Made by a program: the position numbers and the translations under genes. A DNA stretch of 22,694 bases from Chara braunii. Lineage: Eukaryota; Streptophyta; Charophyceae; Charales; Characeae. The notes beneath the pieces are model-generated. The model ran no database searches. It was not told where the DNA came from and worked only from the letters and a program-made list of their open reading frames with translations. This document shows, piece by piece, positions 1 to 9,703 of the stretch. The stretch spans positions 4,334,666-4,357,359 of the forward strand of contig BFEA01000028.1 in the NCBI GenBank assembly GCA_003427395.1, written 5' to 3'. Each line of letters begins with the position of its first letter. Position 1 is the stretch's first letter.

Positions 1-53
<53 letters not shown>

Positions 54-165
54 CTGTTGACGCAGCTGATGCAACACCTATAACAATTGTTGCAATAGTA
101 ATTGATGCACTGATGTAGTTGCTACATTTTCTACATATAAATACATAATCTCTCTCTCTCACACA

Positions 166-250
<85 letters not shown>

Positions 251-349
251 CTGTTGACGCATCTGATGCGACACTCACAACAGCTAGTGTAGTAGTAATT
301 GATGCAGCGAATGTAGCTGCTTCATTTCCTGCACAAAAAGACAATCACA

Positions 350-389
<40 letters not shown>

Positions 390-465
390 CATACGCACAC
401 AAACATACACGCGCACACACACATACGCACACACACACACGCACACGCACACACACGCACACACA

Positions 466-501
<36 letters not shown>
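1..501. repeat. (CA)n microsatellite block with two diverged spacer copies
   Basis: Long CA tracts cover about 1-51, 165-250 and 340-500, the last interrupted by CG and TA steps. Two spacers start with the same words (catctgttgacgc at about 51 and 248). They share further words in order (gtagtaattgatgca or a close form, then a gtag.tgct core) before returning to CA. This looks like an old duplication of a CA-tract-plus-spacer unit of about 200 bp. Apparent cysteine/valine-rich reading frames here are translations of the CA repeat and not genes. Confidence 0.9.
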
Positions 502-503
<2 letters not shown>

Positions 504-1479
504 CGAGGATCAGGGTCCTCGGCAGGCCTAAGGGGGCCCCTGCTGCAAATGTGCCCGCCCTAAGTGAAGGCGGGCCTAACAAATCCCGAGAGGCCCTAAG
601 CTGTCAAATTCATATTTGGGGTCCAGACTGTTTTGTCGAGCCAGTTGGTTTAGGAAACACAGGCCGACCATCAAGGAAATTCCACGGCCTTCCAGGCTCT
701 TCCAAAAGCACAGGCCCTGGGCGAGATTCGCAGCCTCATACACAGACAGTTGGGAGGCCCAACCGAACGAGGCCCAGTGGCTGCACTAGAGGCGCAGCAT
801 CCTGGGGCCTATCGGAAGCTTCTGGGCCCAGGCCCAAGCCAGCTCTTCTCCATATAGGAAAGAGCTCGCTGCCTGACAGCTCATTCGGGCACTCGCATGC
901 TGGCGGCAACATTCTTGGAGCTGAAGCTCGTGGGCTGCTGCTAGCGCTGAGAGGCGAAGTGCAAGCACGTGCGGTCGTGCAAGGAGGAGGGCGCTGCTGA
1001 GGGCAGCGCCATAGCCCAGCCTCCATAGCTGGCGGGCTTGGATGTACAGTGAGGCGCAGGGGTGGTCTTCGGGTTTCAAGAAGGAAGACGTGGGAGTAAG
1101 ACGAGGGAGAGAGAGAGAGAAGGATGATGATGATGATGTGAGGGCACATACCTGGTATTGGCAATGGTCTGCATGGGCGACATCTTCAAGTACATCGGAG
1201 GCTGCTGACGTCAACAGTTGCATTGTCAATTAGTAGGCTAGTAGTAGTTGTGTAGGGAGTAGGCTGGGCGCCGAGCGCCAAGTAGGGAGATAGGGACTAG
1301 ATACATATGTTGGTGGTGGCGAGAGCAAGCTCTCATTAACATTGGTTTTCAGTGCTACGATTCTCCATTGGTGTCATATCGGTGCAATGCTGCTTGCTGA
1401 ACACTGTGATACGATCTGGCTTTCAATGTGATTGTGCAATCTGAATATTGTCATCTCGCTATTGCTCATTTTCCTTGCA
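502..1479 (+). repeat. 5' LTR of Element A
   Basis: The sequence runs from TGCGAGGATC to TTTTCCTTGCA and matches 9704-10685 along its whole length. It carries a (GATGAT)n stretch near 1122-1137 and an A/G run just before it. A perfect 8-bp hairpin (GGCGCTGC at 990-997 with GCAGCGCC at 1003-1010, 5-nt loop) lies in the middle; its left arm is missing from the 3' copy. No convincing TATA box or polyadenylation site could be assigned. The short frames inside are not genes. Confidence 0.93.
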
Positions 1480-1482
1480 ATT

Positions 1483-1500
1483 TGGTATTGGAGCTGGTTC
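1483..1500 (+). other. Primer binding site of Element A (tRNA-iMet-like)
   Basis: Three bases inside the 5' LTR end lies TGGTATTGGAGCTGGTTC. Plant elements primed by initiator tRNA-Met use TGGTATCAGAGCC; 10 of the first 12 bases agree (TT-G versus TCA-G region differs). The position and similarity support a PBS with two central changes. Confidence 0.8.
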
Positions 1501-2595
1501 GAACTGAGGTCATTGGTTCTTCGCAATAGCTGTTCGGTGCCTCGCATGAGGTGTGGGGCAGAGATAAGGCTTGGGCGTTGGACATAAGGCGGCCCTGGGT
1601 TGTGTGGGCGCGCCAGGAAGCTATGTGGTGATATTAGGGTTGTACGCTGGATGATGAGAGCTCGCTGATGTGGCATTTAAGCCAAGGTGGAACTGCATTC
1701 TGCTGTTGGTTGTGTCGAGGCAAAAACCGGTCATCATAAATGCACATCAGGTTGTCGGTGAGAAATCTGTGGTTGGGGGCAGCATTATGAGGTACGTTGC
1801 TTCCTTCCTTATCTACCCTCTTCATTGCTTCTTACCGTGAGGAAGTGAGTTCTATCTTGAGAGTCCTCTCAATGTGAGGTGTCGCGAATGCTTAACCTTG
1901 AGAGTCGACATTCTTCCTGGGCAGCAAGCTGGTGAGAGACGGGCGATGCCTCTGAAGGGCCCTGGACGAAGCACTCGGGTCACGGTCACCATGCCAACCC
2001 GCTGGGACTAGTACACGCATGCTTTGCCGCAAGTCCTTGGTTCTGCTGCTGCGCAATAGAGGTCATGCAAGGCATGCCAACCCTTTGAACAGACGCTTAC
2101 CAGACCGTCTTTAAATATTTTTGGCGGGGACTCGGTGTTAATTCTGGCTATGATCGTCGTTCTGTCTACGACGTTAAATAATTCTTGAGGTGTTACGGGG
2201 GATCTCCTTAAATGCCTCCTGATCAGCCAAATCAAACCGGGTGTAAGGCTCGTTGCATGCAAGGATAAATAATGTGCAGGGGCTGACAGGTTCGACGTTG
2301 ACTTGGCGCACAGGGGTGAGCCGGATTGCACACCTTCAGACACGTTGCTCAACCAGATGCTCACGACGTTGACACAAAGTGACAGCTCAAGAAGGATACA
2401 GGGAGAGGGGGGATTCCGACATATGTTCGTCGTGGCATAAATTAGATAAACAACCATTCAACATATATCTTTGCAGAGAACATTAATTTTATTTTTGATT
2501 ATTTAGTTGTTACGGACTTGACTAACAACTAACAGACAACTGCAGATAGAGTAGTATATTCTTTGTTGCAATGCAATCTATATCAGAGTAATCTA

Positions 2596-2626
<31 letters not shown>

Positions 2627-2972
2627 CGTCAATATATATATATATATATATTATAACTGTTTTTGTCCAGGCGGACCGAAGTTAGTTGTGTATCGTAAAT
2701 CGGTTGTGTGTCATGCTGAGGTAGGATTTAGTGTGGATTCTAGTGTAGATCACACACACTATAGCTCATGAGTGATGCAAGTTGTAGTGAGGAGTTGTTA
2801 GTGGATGATCACTCGAAAAACTGCTCTCAGTCGACCCTTGACTTTCCTAGAGTTAGGTCCAGGAGACGAGAAAAGACTGCGGAGAGAGGCTGGAGAGAGA
2901 ACAACGGTTAGAAGAGTGAGGGTGGTTGGGGCCAGCGCCAGGTCTAGAACTACAGCTAGTACCGGTACGACC
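1501..2972 (+). other. Untranslated leader of Element A, partly unexplained
   Basis: About 1.5 kb separates the PBS from the first gag-like sequence. A short open stretch starting at 1946 (MPLKGPGRST..., ending at a stop near 2009) may be a remnant of an original gag start or leader peptide. 2008-2457 is open on the minus strand (149 codons), but I recognise no domain in it. An AT microsatellite follows. The leader is long for this class and may hold further decayed insertions, although no boundaries were found. Confidence 0.5.
2599..2652. repeat. (AT)n microsatellite
   Basis: Alternating AT from 2599 to 2652 is broken only by cgtca at about 2627-2631. It lies in the Element A leader. Confidence 0.95.
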
Positions 2973-3448
2973 ATGGCTACCTCCTCTACCATGTCGCAGA
3001 CCTCTACACAGGCCACTTCATCAGACGTCAGTCAGAGTGGTTCTCAGGCTTCCGTTAGCCAGAGTGTTGGCTTGTAAGTCAACCAATAAACTCAACTCTT
3101 GTTGGAGGACGGATCCTCCAAGCAGAAGAACTTCAGGATGAGCTACAGCGGCAATTGGATGAGGCAGCAGAGAGAAGAAGAAAAACTATTTTGAGAAAAA
3201 ACAGACTAGGGAGTAGAAGACATGAGCTAGGCAGATAAAAAAGCATCAGACGAGTTAACACTTGACCCTGCGATGCGAGCGTTGCGTAACTCGCTTCTTT
3301 GCGTGGCTGAAGCGCAGGCTGTTCAGCAGAAGTGCTGGCTGAACTAGTGGCAGGACAGAAGCAGATTTTGGCTGCACTGCAAGTTCCTCGTCCCATGATG
3401 AGGCAGCCTCAGTATGGTGTAGTTCCCCCATAGGTTGCGGGTCCATCG
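2973..3448 (+). pseudogene. gag: Gag N-terminal region of Element A (broken)
   Basis: A Ser/Thr/Gln-rich opening (MATSSTMSQTST...) begins at 2973 in one frame. It stops at about 3077, and the sequence then resumes in the frame of the main gag body from about 3101. There a highly charged, Glu/Arg/Leu-rich helix (ILQAEELQDELQRQLDEAAE...) looks like a short coiled coil, as is common in the N-terminal region of Ty3/gypsy Gag. Several stops and at least one more frame change lie between 3230 and 3440. The start is uncertain; I chose 2973 because the serine-rich opening and the coiled coil read as one protein apart from the break. Confidence 0.55.
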
Positions 3449-4441
3449 ATGACGCCGTCGCCGGTTGGGCCCTCATTCTCACCTATGTTTGGCATGCCCC
3501 CTCCAGGTGGTTATGTAGCGACTAGTGGTCCGGTTCTTAGAACTTCTATCGTACCATCCACGACAGTGCTTACTACAGTCCCACTGTCAAGTCAGGCTCA
3601 GGTTAGTATGCAGCAGCCTGTTTCGGTGGCTATGCAACCACTGCAGCAATCTCCTGGGTCAATGCAGCCTATGCAATGGATGCCCAAAATACCCTTGCTG
3701 AGTCTTAAGCCCTTCTCCGGTGATAGGAAGAAGGATGGGGACTTGGATACCTGGGTGAGGACGGTGCCTACCTATGTGAGGCACAAGCTTACCAGGCCGG
3801 AGCAAGAAGTTGTAGTGGCTGCCTCTTTTTAGTCAGCAGGCCGCTGGTTGAATGGCCTAGTGCAGCAGCAGGGCTACGGTCAGAAATTCGATGCCTGGGC
3901 CCGGACCCAGACATTGGAAGAGTTCGTATGGTCTGTGTACAATAGGTGGCATGACCCTCAAGGGGCTCAAAAGGTCACAGACGCAATCAACAGTCTTTGT
4001 GTCAGAAGGTACAAGAATGTTCGAGAGCTCACGGATATCGTAGAACGTTTGCTCGTGGTACCTGGTGTGCGCTATGACCAGCAGGTTCTCCTCACGGATT
4101 ACCTAAGATGTCTGCCTTCAGAGGTTAGGACAAAGCTGGTGGATGAGGCCTATGTCGAGCAGCACAACTTCGCCTCCTTAAGCAAGAAGGCCTTAGATAT
4201 AGAGGCAAAACTGGGGTCTGCACATCAGAGTCAAGGAGATGGTAGGAAGAAGAGACTTCCCCAGGATTGGAAGAAGAAGGGTCAATTAATGTCCGTTGAC
4301 CACGATGGTCAAACGACGGAGATTGACGAGTTCCTAGATCTAGGGATGAGACAGAGTATGATGGGGCCAGTGAGACTTCGGATGGGGGAGTCGTGGCACC
4401 CATTAAAGAAAAGGCTAGGGGGACCGGGAAAGAGAAGGTAG
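3449..4441 (+). pseudogene. gag: Gag (capsid region) of Element A, in-frame TAG
   Basis: This is the structural Gag body that would package element RNA into cytoplasmic particles. A Pro/Met/Gln-rich linker (to about residue 85) is followed by PLLSLKPFSGDRKKDGDLDTWV, a form of the usual start of the retrotransposon gag domain. The capsid-like part continues with QTLEEFVWSVYNRWHDP and LCVRRYKNVRELTDIVERLL. A TAG at 3830-3832 interrupts it, but the same frame continues for about 200 codons, so this is a point nonsense change. The C-terminal part is Lys/Asp/Gly-rich. The frame ends at 4441, and the nucleocapsid part continues in another frame. Confidence 0.85.
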
Positions 4442-4469
4442 TACGGTCGACCAAGGTACGCCCGCCTGG

Positions 4470-4676
4470 GTGAAATTTGGTTTAGATTATGAGGTGTGGA
4501 GGGACCGAGTTGCTAGGGGTACGTGCATGAACTATGACAACTATGGCCACACGTCCAAAACGTGCCGAGGTAAGAAAGTCCTAACGAAGGTAGCCTCTCC
4601 AACGGTGGTGGGACTATCTTCGAACCCTGGCGGTGCTTCTGCGAGCACTTCGCAGGGAAACACCTCGGGCCAATAG
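4470..4676 (+). pseudogene. gag: Gag nucleocapsid with damaged zinc knuckle, Element A
   Basis: This is the RNA-binding C-terminal part of Gag, shifted in frame from the capsid part. The knuckle reads CMNYDNYGHTSKTC. Against the family pattern CX2CX4HX4C the second cysteine is Tyr, so the zinc site has lost one ligand. A basic patch (RGKKVLTK) and a Ser/Gly/Thr-rich linker follow, ending in a stop at 4676. The intact knuckle in Element B (CLKCGTPGHVIAHC) gives a good comparison in the same window. Confidence 0.8.
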
Positions 4677-4705
4677 GAGTTTTAGCCGCTCTTACTCGCG
4701 CTGAA

Positions 4706-5347
4706 GTGGTAACGTTGCCTTCCCCACTTCAGGCGTTGGCCAGGGCTAGTGATCCACGTATCGCCCCGCAGACACATTCAGACCCACCGACGCTCTGTTC
4801 GAGAGATGTGTCTGAGGCCCTAGAAGAGTTAGAGACTGAGTGGTCAGGGAAGGACCCCAGAGACTCTTGGGCGCAGACACATTCAGACCCACCAACGCTC
4901 TGTTCGAGAGATGTGTCTGAGGCCCTAGAAGAGTTAGAGACTGAGTGGTCAGGGAAGGACCCCAGAGACTCTTGGGCGATGATTAGTAGAGGTCCAAAAG
5001 GTGAACACTTCGTGGTAGAGGTTGATGTAGGTGGCCGCAAGATCGGCGCCTTCGCAGACGTAGGCTCTACACGTAACTTCATCAGCCGTGCTTGTGTGGA
5101 TAGCCTGCACTTAGGGGACCAAGTGCAGCGGCTTAGCAGAACTGTAGCTTCTATGCTAGCCAACAAGCACCAAATGGTAGTTAAGGACTATGTCAAGGAT
5201 GTAGTCTGTTCCTTTTCTTATGGAGGAGGGGAAGTGAGACACAAAATCTCATTCCTCGTTAGCGACGAACTGCCCTTCGATATCTTACAAGGCTCGTACT
5301 ACCTCCAGGTTGCTCAGCCTCAGTTTGATTGGGATAGGAAGGTGTTG
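4706..5347 (+). pseudogene. pol: Aspartic protease of Element A
   Basis: This retropepsin would cut the Gag-Pol polyprotein. An acidic linker containing a tandem 35-residue duplication precedes the fold. The active-site loop reads FADVGSTRNFIS: the catalytic Asp and Gly are kept, with Val at the usual Ser/Pro position. HKISFLVSDELPFDILQGSYYL matches the C-terminal part of the fold, where Element B has the family form FDLILGMDW. The reading frame runs on to 5395, but the last 16 codons are read from the inserted solo LTR that starts at 5348, so the true coding part ends at about 5347. Upstream the frame differs from the nucleocapsid part. Confidence 0.87.
4768..4977 (+). repeat. 105-bp in-frame tandem duplication in the gag-protease linker
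   Basis: Unit 1 is 4768-4872 and unit 2 is 4873-4977. They differ at one base (G at 4789, A at 4894). Each encodes 35 residues starting QTHSDPPTLCSRDVSEALEE and ending DPRDSWA. The phase is kept (105 = 3 x 35). Near-identity implies it is much younger than the LTR divergence of the element, or was homogenised by slippage or assembly. Confidence 0.97.
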
Positions 5348-6625
5348 TGTGATGACCCGTCCAAACATGGACTGAAATACACAGCTGATTTATGAGTTTT
5401 GCCCATAGACTGAATGCTCTGCTGAGTTTCCCGCTTGCTACTAAGTCTGTGTGTGCACACTTGCTGGACTGCATGTCTCTCTGAGTGTTGGATGACTTGA
5501 ATGCGTGTGGTCGTGCCTGTCTAAGTGCTGGTTGGCTTGAGTGTGTGTGTGGCCCGCAAGGGCACTTGCTCGTTCATTGGGCCCCCAGGGCCGGCACTTA
5601 CCTGTGGCCGTGACATTGAGGGATTGCAACAGGAAAAATACTCAAGTAGCGGGTAGGCCGGTACCACACCCTGAAGGGGTAGATGTGTGGGTACGGGAGG
5701 CCGAGCAGAAGAAGACAAAAGTGGCATTTTTAGAGGCCCAGTAGTTGTAGGTTAGGTCTAGGCGGATATCAGTCCAACCAATCTGGGTCTAGGGCCTGTA
5801 CGGGCAATATCAGAGTCCGCAATGATGTTTCCCTCCGAAAGGGAGGAGGTACCGGTTGCTTGGAAGGTCGAGCGGCCTGGAAGTCACCGCCCAAAGAGGC
5901 AAGCAGGTCGCTATATCTCCCAATCGGGCGGAGAGCCCGGCCTCTTTTTCGGTGTGCAAGTTTGGCGACACACTGGTGGAGCGCTGGTTGGAGCAGCGCT
6001 ATGCTGGAGCAGCGCTGTTGGGGAGGAAGGAGAAGGACACGAGGGAGGAAGAAGGAAGGAAGGGGGAGGAGCGCCAGGGGTACTTACCTGGCTATGGTGG
6101 CAGCCATCTTCATCACCTTGGTGGGCGCGGCAGCAGGGAGTCCCCAACTGGGAGAGCCACACCAAGAAGCTTTGAGGCAGGGTCAGGCATGGTGGCCTGA
6201 GCTAGAGCAGCCATAGCTGCTTTGGGTTGTCCTTTGGGCATCTTGGCAAGGCCTAGTAGTCCGCCATAGCCTCGGCCTATGAGAGTGAAGAGTGGGAGAG
6301 GCGGCCATGGCTATGGTGGACCTCAAGTGATACCTGCAGTAGAAGAGGGACTCGGACATTGATTTTGGATCAGCTATTCAACATTGTATTATTATTTCTT
6401 GTATGAATAAGAGAAGGGGGAGATAAGGAGGAGGAGATTGTTGGGCGAAGAAGAAGAGCCTTGTCATTTGTCTATGCTGGTGTACATCATTTTCTTCTTC
6501 TTTCTTACTTCTTCTTCTTCTTCTAATCCTCTCTCTTCTCTCAAGTTCATGCATTTCTTTCTGCAATTGGGCGGCATTGTACTATCTGATGGATGTGTAT
6601 CTCGAAATTGGCCAGGATCATAACA
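5348..6625 (+). repeat. Nested solo LTR inside Element A pol
   Basis: Protease sequence stops and pol sequence resumes 1278 bp later. The inserted segment runs from TGTGATGACC to GATCATAACA. Its ends are inverted (TGTGATGA against TGTTATGA), with TG...CA termini. Flanks are GTTG (5344-5347) and ATTG (6626-6629), a plausible 4-bp target duplication with one change. Removing the insert puts the upstream and downstream pol reading frames back in phase, which fixes the junctions well. Inside are A/G-rich tracts (about 6020-6075), T/C-rich tracts (about 6490-6545) and tgtatgaataag near 6400, which could be a polyadenylation area. No PBS, coding region or second LTR is present, so it is a solo LTR of a family different from Element A. 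Confidence 0.85.
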
Positions 6626-6626
6626 A

Positions 6627-7681
6627 TTGATACACAAGCTACCAAATGGTAGAACTGTTAGACTGCAAAAGTGTAAAGCTAGCAGTCTAGTGGAAAACTA
6701 CGGCTGCATGCGTGCCTCCTCTTTCTATAACTATTATAAGCAGAATCGTGAGGAGGGCATGTATCCAGTCTTTGTCTTTGAGAAAGTTGAGGCCGTTAAA
6801 ACACCCCCAGAGATAGAATCGGTCGTCGCAACATATTCCGATCTTTTGAGGAGCCCACAGGTGTAGTAGAAAGGGAGGTGGTCCATGCAATAGAGGTTGT
6901 CCCAGGTAGCAAGGTGCCGAGAGGACGAATCTATAGGATGTCTCCTGCGGAGTTGGATGAGTTCCGCCGCCAGCTCAAGGAGGTCACAGAAAAGGGATGG
7001 ATTCGGCCTAGTACCTCCCTTTACGGTGCGCCAGTTTTATTTGTCCCAAAGAAGGGAGGTACCCTGAGGATGTGCATTGACTATAGGGGCCTCAATGCCA
7101 TCACCGTTAAGAACGCGGAGCCCCTACCCCGCATCGACGACCTCCTGGATAGAGTGCAGGGATGCCGGTACTTCACCAAGATAGATCTGAAGTCCGGATA
7201 CCATCAAATTGCCATTAGACTTGAGGACCAGCACAAAACCGCATTTCAGACCAGGTACGGTCAGTACGAGTTTGTGGTGATGCCCTTTGGCCTATGCAAT
7301 GCACCTGGTACATTCCAGCACGCGATGAATACTTAGACAATTTTATCGTCGTGTACCTCAACGATATTCTTATCTTTAGTAGGANTGTAGAGGAGCACGC
7401 TGANCACTTGAAAATAGTGCTAGGTCTCCTAAGACAACACTAATACAAGGTTAACTTGGAGAAATGCGAGTTCGGTCGCACCAAGACATTAAATCTCAGC
7501 AGTTGGATTGAGGTCGGATGATGCTAAGGTGGCCAACATACGTGACTGACCCATACCTCATACTGTTATTGAGGTCAGATCGTTTTGGGGGATGACGGGC
7601 TACTATCGTCTGTTTGTAAAGAACTATAGTACCATAGCTTCCCCATTAACAGATTTAACTCGACTAGACAACCCTTGAGAG
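6627..7681 (+). pseudogene. pol: Reverse transcriptase of Element A (broken)
   Basis: This polymerase would copy element RNA to cDNA. A protease-RT connector (to 6866) lies in one frame. RT proper, from about 6878, carries [59 protein letters not shown] (first catalytic Asp kept) and [15 protein letters not shown], the classic Ty3/gypsy fingers and palm. After 7336 a stop and small deletions follow. The catalytic box at about 7354 reads VYLNDILIF, so the first Asp of YLDD is Asn. Two ambiguous bases (7385, 7404), a stop at about 7442 and a deletion near 7490 precede the recognisable thumb (FWGMTGYYRLFVKNYS). Enzymatically dead by several independent lesions. Confidence 0.9.
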
Positions 7682-8278
7682 TTGACTGAAGAGTGTGAGG
7701 CGGCCTTTAGGAAACTGAAGTATGCCCTGACACACTATAAGGTTCTTAAACTTCCGGATCATGATAAGCCATGTGTAGTGACCATAGACGCCAGCCAATA
7801 TGGCATAGGCGCGGTCCTTGCGCAAAAGGAGGGGCCCAAGTTGAGACCTATCGAGTACATGAGTAAGAAGATGCCATCTCAGAAACTAGCCAGGTCTACC
7901 TACGAGCGTGAGATCTATGCCCTTTACCGAGCGCTGGTCCATTGGAGGCACTATCTCCTTGGCAGATTTTTCTATCTAAGATCTGACCATGAGACCCTGC
8001 GCTGGATCAAGATGCAAACCGGTACTCTCAGATGGATACAAGTGATAGTCATGATGTATGACTATCAACTTGATCCTAGCAAAGGAGGGTACAACAAGGT
8101 GGCGGATGCACTATCTCGACGGGCAGATTACCAGGGCATGCTAGTAACTGAATTCGGCATATCTAATGATCTAACCCGATTGTTGGTGGAGGCCTACGAG
8201 CAAGATACAGTTGTGTCTGAGATCATCCGTAAGTTCAAAGAGAAGGATAAGATAACTTCTATGAATTTACGATGGTAG
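7682..8278 (+). pseudogene. pol: RNase H of Element A
   Basis: This domain degrades the RNA of the RNA:DNA hybrid. The acidic residues are in place: D in VTIDASQYGIGAVLAQ, E in STYEREIYALYRAL, D in LRSDHETLRWIK and D in NKVADALSRR. VLAQ...IEYMSKKM is the usual Ty3/gypsy connection. A TAG at 8276-8278 ends the stretch, and the same frame continues into integrase. The segment around LRWIQVIVMMYDYQLD has drifted from the usual W..L..YDF form. Of the Element A pol domains this is the best preserved. Confidence 0.9.
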
Positions 8279-9329
8279 ATGGCTTACTGTTTCTTGAAAA
8301 GGCAGGGAATAAGAGACTGTGTGTTCCCAGTAGTGAGTCTTTGCATAGTTTGTTTTGAGGGGAATGTCACGATGCAACTGGTCATTGTGGTTAAAAAAAA
8401 GACTTCAGCTAATTTAGTGCAAAGATTTTGGTGGCCCACTATGATGCAAGATGCGAAAAAGTACGTTGAAACCTGCCAAGTTTGCCAAAGAGACAAACCT
8501 AGGACTAAGGCTCCGCTTGGGCTCATCAAGCCCTTGCCGATTCCTAAAGGTCCTGGTCAGAGTGTGTCCATGGACTTCATGGATACTCTTGTGACCAGCA
8601 GGTCCGGAAAAAGGCACATCTTCGTGATAGTAGACCGCTTTTCTAAGTATGCAAGACTTATCGCTATGCCAAAAACAATTAAAACTTACTATATCATCAA
8701 ACTGTTTTTGGATAACTCGGTTAGGATTTGGGACTACCTACCTCAATAGTAAGTGATAGGGATGTAAGGTTTACCAGCGAACTGTGGCGGCGACAGTTGA
8801 ACAGATGGGTACCAAGCTCCAAATGACGTCAGGGAATCACCCTAAGTTAAATGGCCAGGCAGAACAGATGAACCCCGTTGTACAACAACTGCTTCGACAT
8901 TATATTAAGCCAAGTCAGGATGACGGGGACGAGAAGTTACCTCTCGTCGCTAGCCTGTAGAACAATGTTGTGCACAGTAGTACTGGTATGACTCCCAACC
9001 AGCTGCACCTTGGTTGGAAGCCCAAAACTGCACTTGACTTCCTGCTACCAGAAAGGCAACCCGCTGCAGCACCTGGCAGCATAGAATATGTTGTCAAGTA
9101 TCAACAGATGCTGCAGCAGGCCGTCAAACATATTAGAAAGTCTCGGGATGCATCGATTGCATCTGAGAATAAACATAGATGGCCCTCTAACTTTCAGGTA
9201 GGTGATAGAGTCTGGGTAAAGTCATATGAACTAGGTAAGGAGTTGGGGTTTTCACGCAAACTGATGCCACAGTACTTTGGGCCATGGGAGATCTTAGACA
9301 TTATAGAGGATCAACCAGATAGGCCTTGA
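8279..9329 (+). pseudogene. pol: Integrase of Element A (three frames)
   Basis: This enzyme would insert cDNA into the host genome. At 8362 the HHCC zinc-finger histidines (ECHDATGHCG) are readable only one frame away from the flanking sequence; a stop at an A8 run (8393-8400) ends that frame. The cysteines (CQVCQR) and first catalytic Asp (SVSMDFMDTL) are back in the original frame. The second catalytic Asp (IVSDRDVRFTSELW, about 8755) is in another frame, and the glutamate region (NGQAEQMN, about 8850) in a third, with a further stop at about 8958. The C-terminal GPY/F module follows (FQVGDRVWVKS... LMPQYFGPWEILDII). All DDE residues are recognisable, but the reading frame is broken at least three times. 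Confidence 0.88.
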
Positions 9330-9667
9330 TTCACATTCCTGCACACTTGCGTACTTACCCTGTTTTCCATGCATCCAAGTTGGCACCTTTCGTTGCCACA
9401 AATCAGTTTCCCTCCAGGAGATCAATGTTGGCCCCAACCATGGATGGACACGTGAACATTGACGATATCATCGAACGCAAGCTGATGCCTGTGCCCAAAC
9501 CTCCAGGAAGACCGCCGAAGCCACAGATGCAATACCATGTGCTGTTTAGACATCATATTGATCCTCAAGAAAAACGGTGGTTCACAAAAGAGGAACTAAT
9601 GAAGACTGCTCCCCAAATTATCTCAAGTTTCGAGAGAAAGTTGAAAGCGAAGCAGCCTGTTACATAA
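9326..9667 (+). pseudogene. pol: Integrase C-terminal tail with chromodomain-like module, Element A
   Basis: HIPAHLRTYPVFHASKLAPF is the usual end of the Ty3/gypsy integrase. About 25 residues on, VNIDDIIERKLMPVP ... QYHVLFRHHIDPQEKRWFTKEELMKTAPQIISSFE has the spacing of a chromodomain: an acidic first strand with hydrophobic Ile-Ile, a Tyr-hydrophobic strand, a Trp, then a terminal helix. Such domains in chromoviruses are thought to guide insertion to particular chromatin. The binding aromatics are only partly conserved, so chromatin binding is inference. The stop at 9665-9667 is probably the native one, 23 bases before the polypurine tract. Confidence 0.75.
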
Positions 9668-9690
9668 GGACTTCTCAGAGGACTATCGAA

Positions 9691-9703
9691 GAAAAGGAGG
9701 GAA
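9691..9703 (+). other. Polypurine tract of Element A
   Basis: GAAAAGGAGGGAA lies directly before the 3' LTR, the place where plus-strand DNA synthesis is primed. It is all purine and abuts the LTR TG. Confidence 0.88.

Noticed and set aside
159-582. Cys/Val-rich open frames on the minus strand
   Set aside because: They are translations of (GT)n/(CA)n repeats.
551-1233. Frames of 140-150 codons inside the 5' LTR, with counterparts in the 3' LTR
   Set aside because: They lie wholly inside LTR sequence, occur on both strands, and are not kept intact between the two copies.
5822-6216. Three overlapping frames of ~115 codons on the + strand
   Set aside because: They lie in the nested solo LTR, in a purine-rich tract open in all frames; no motif in any.
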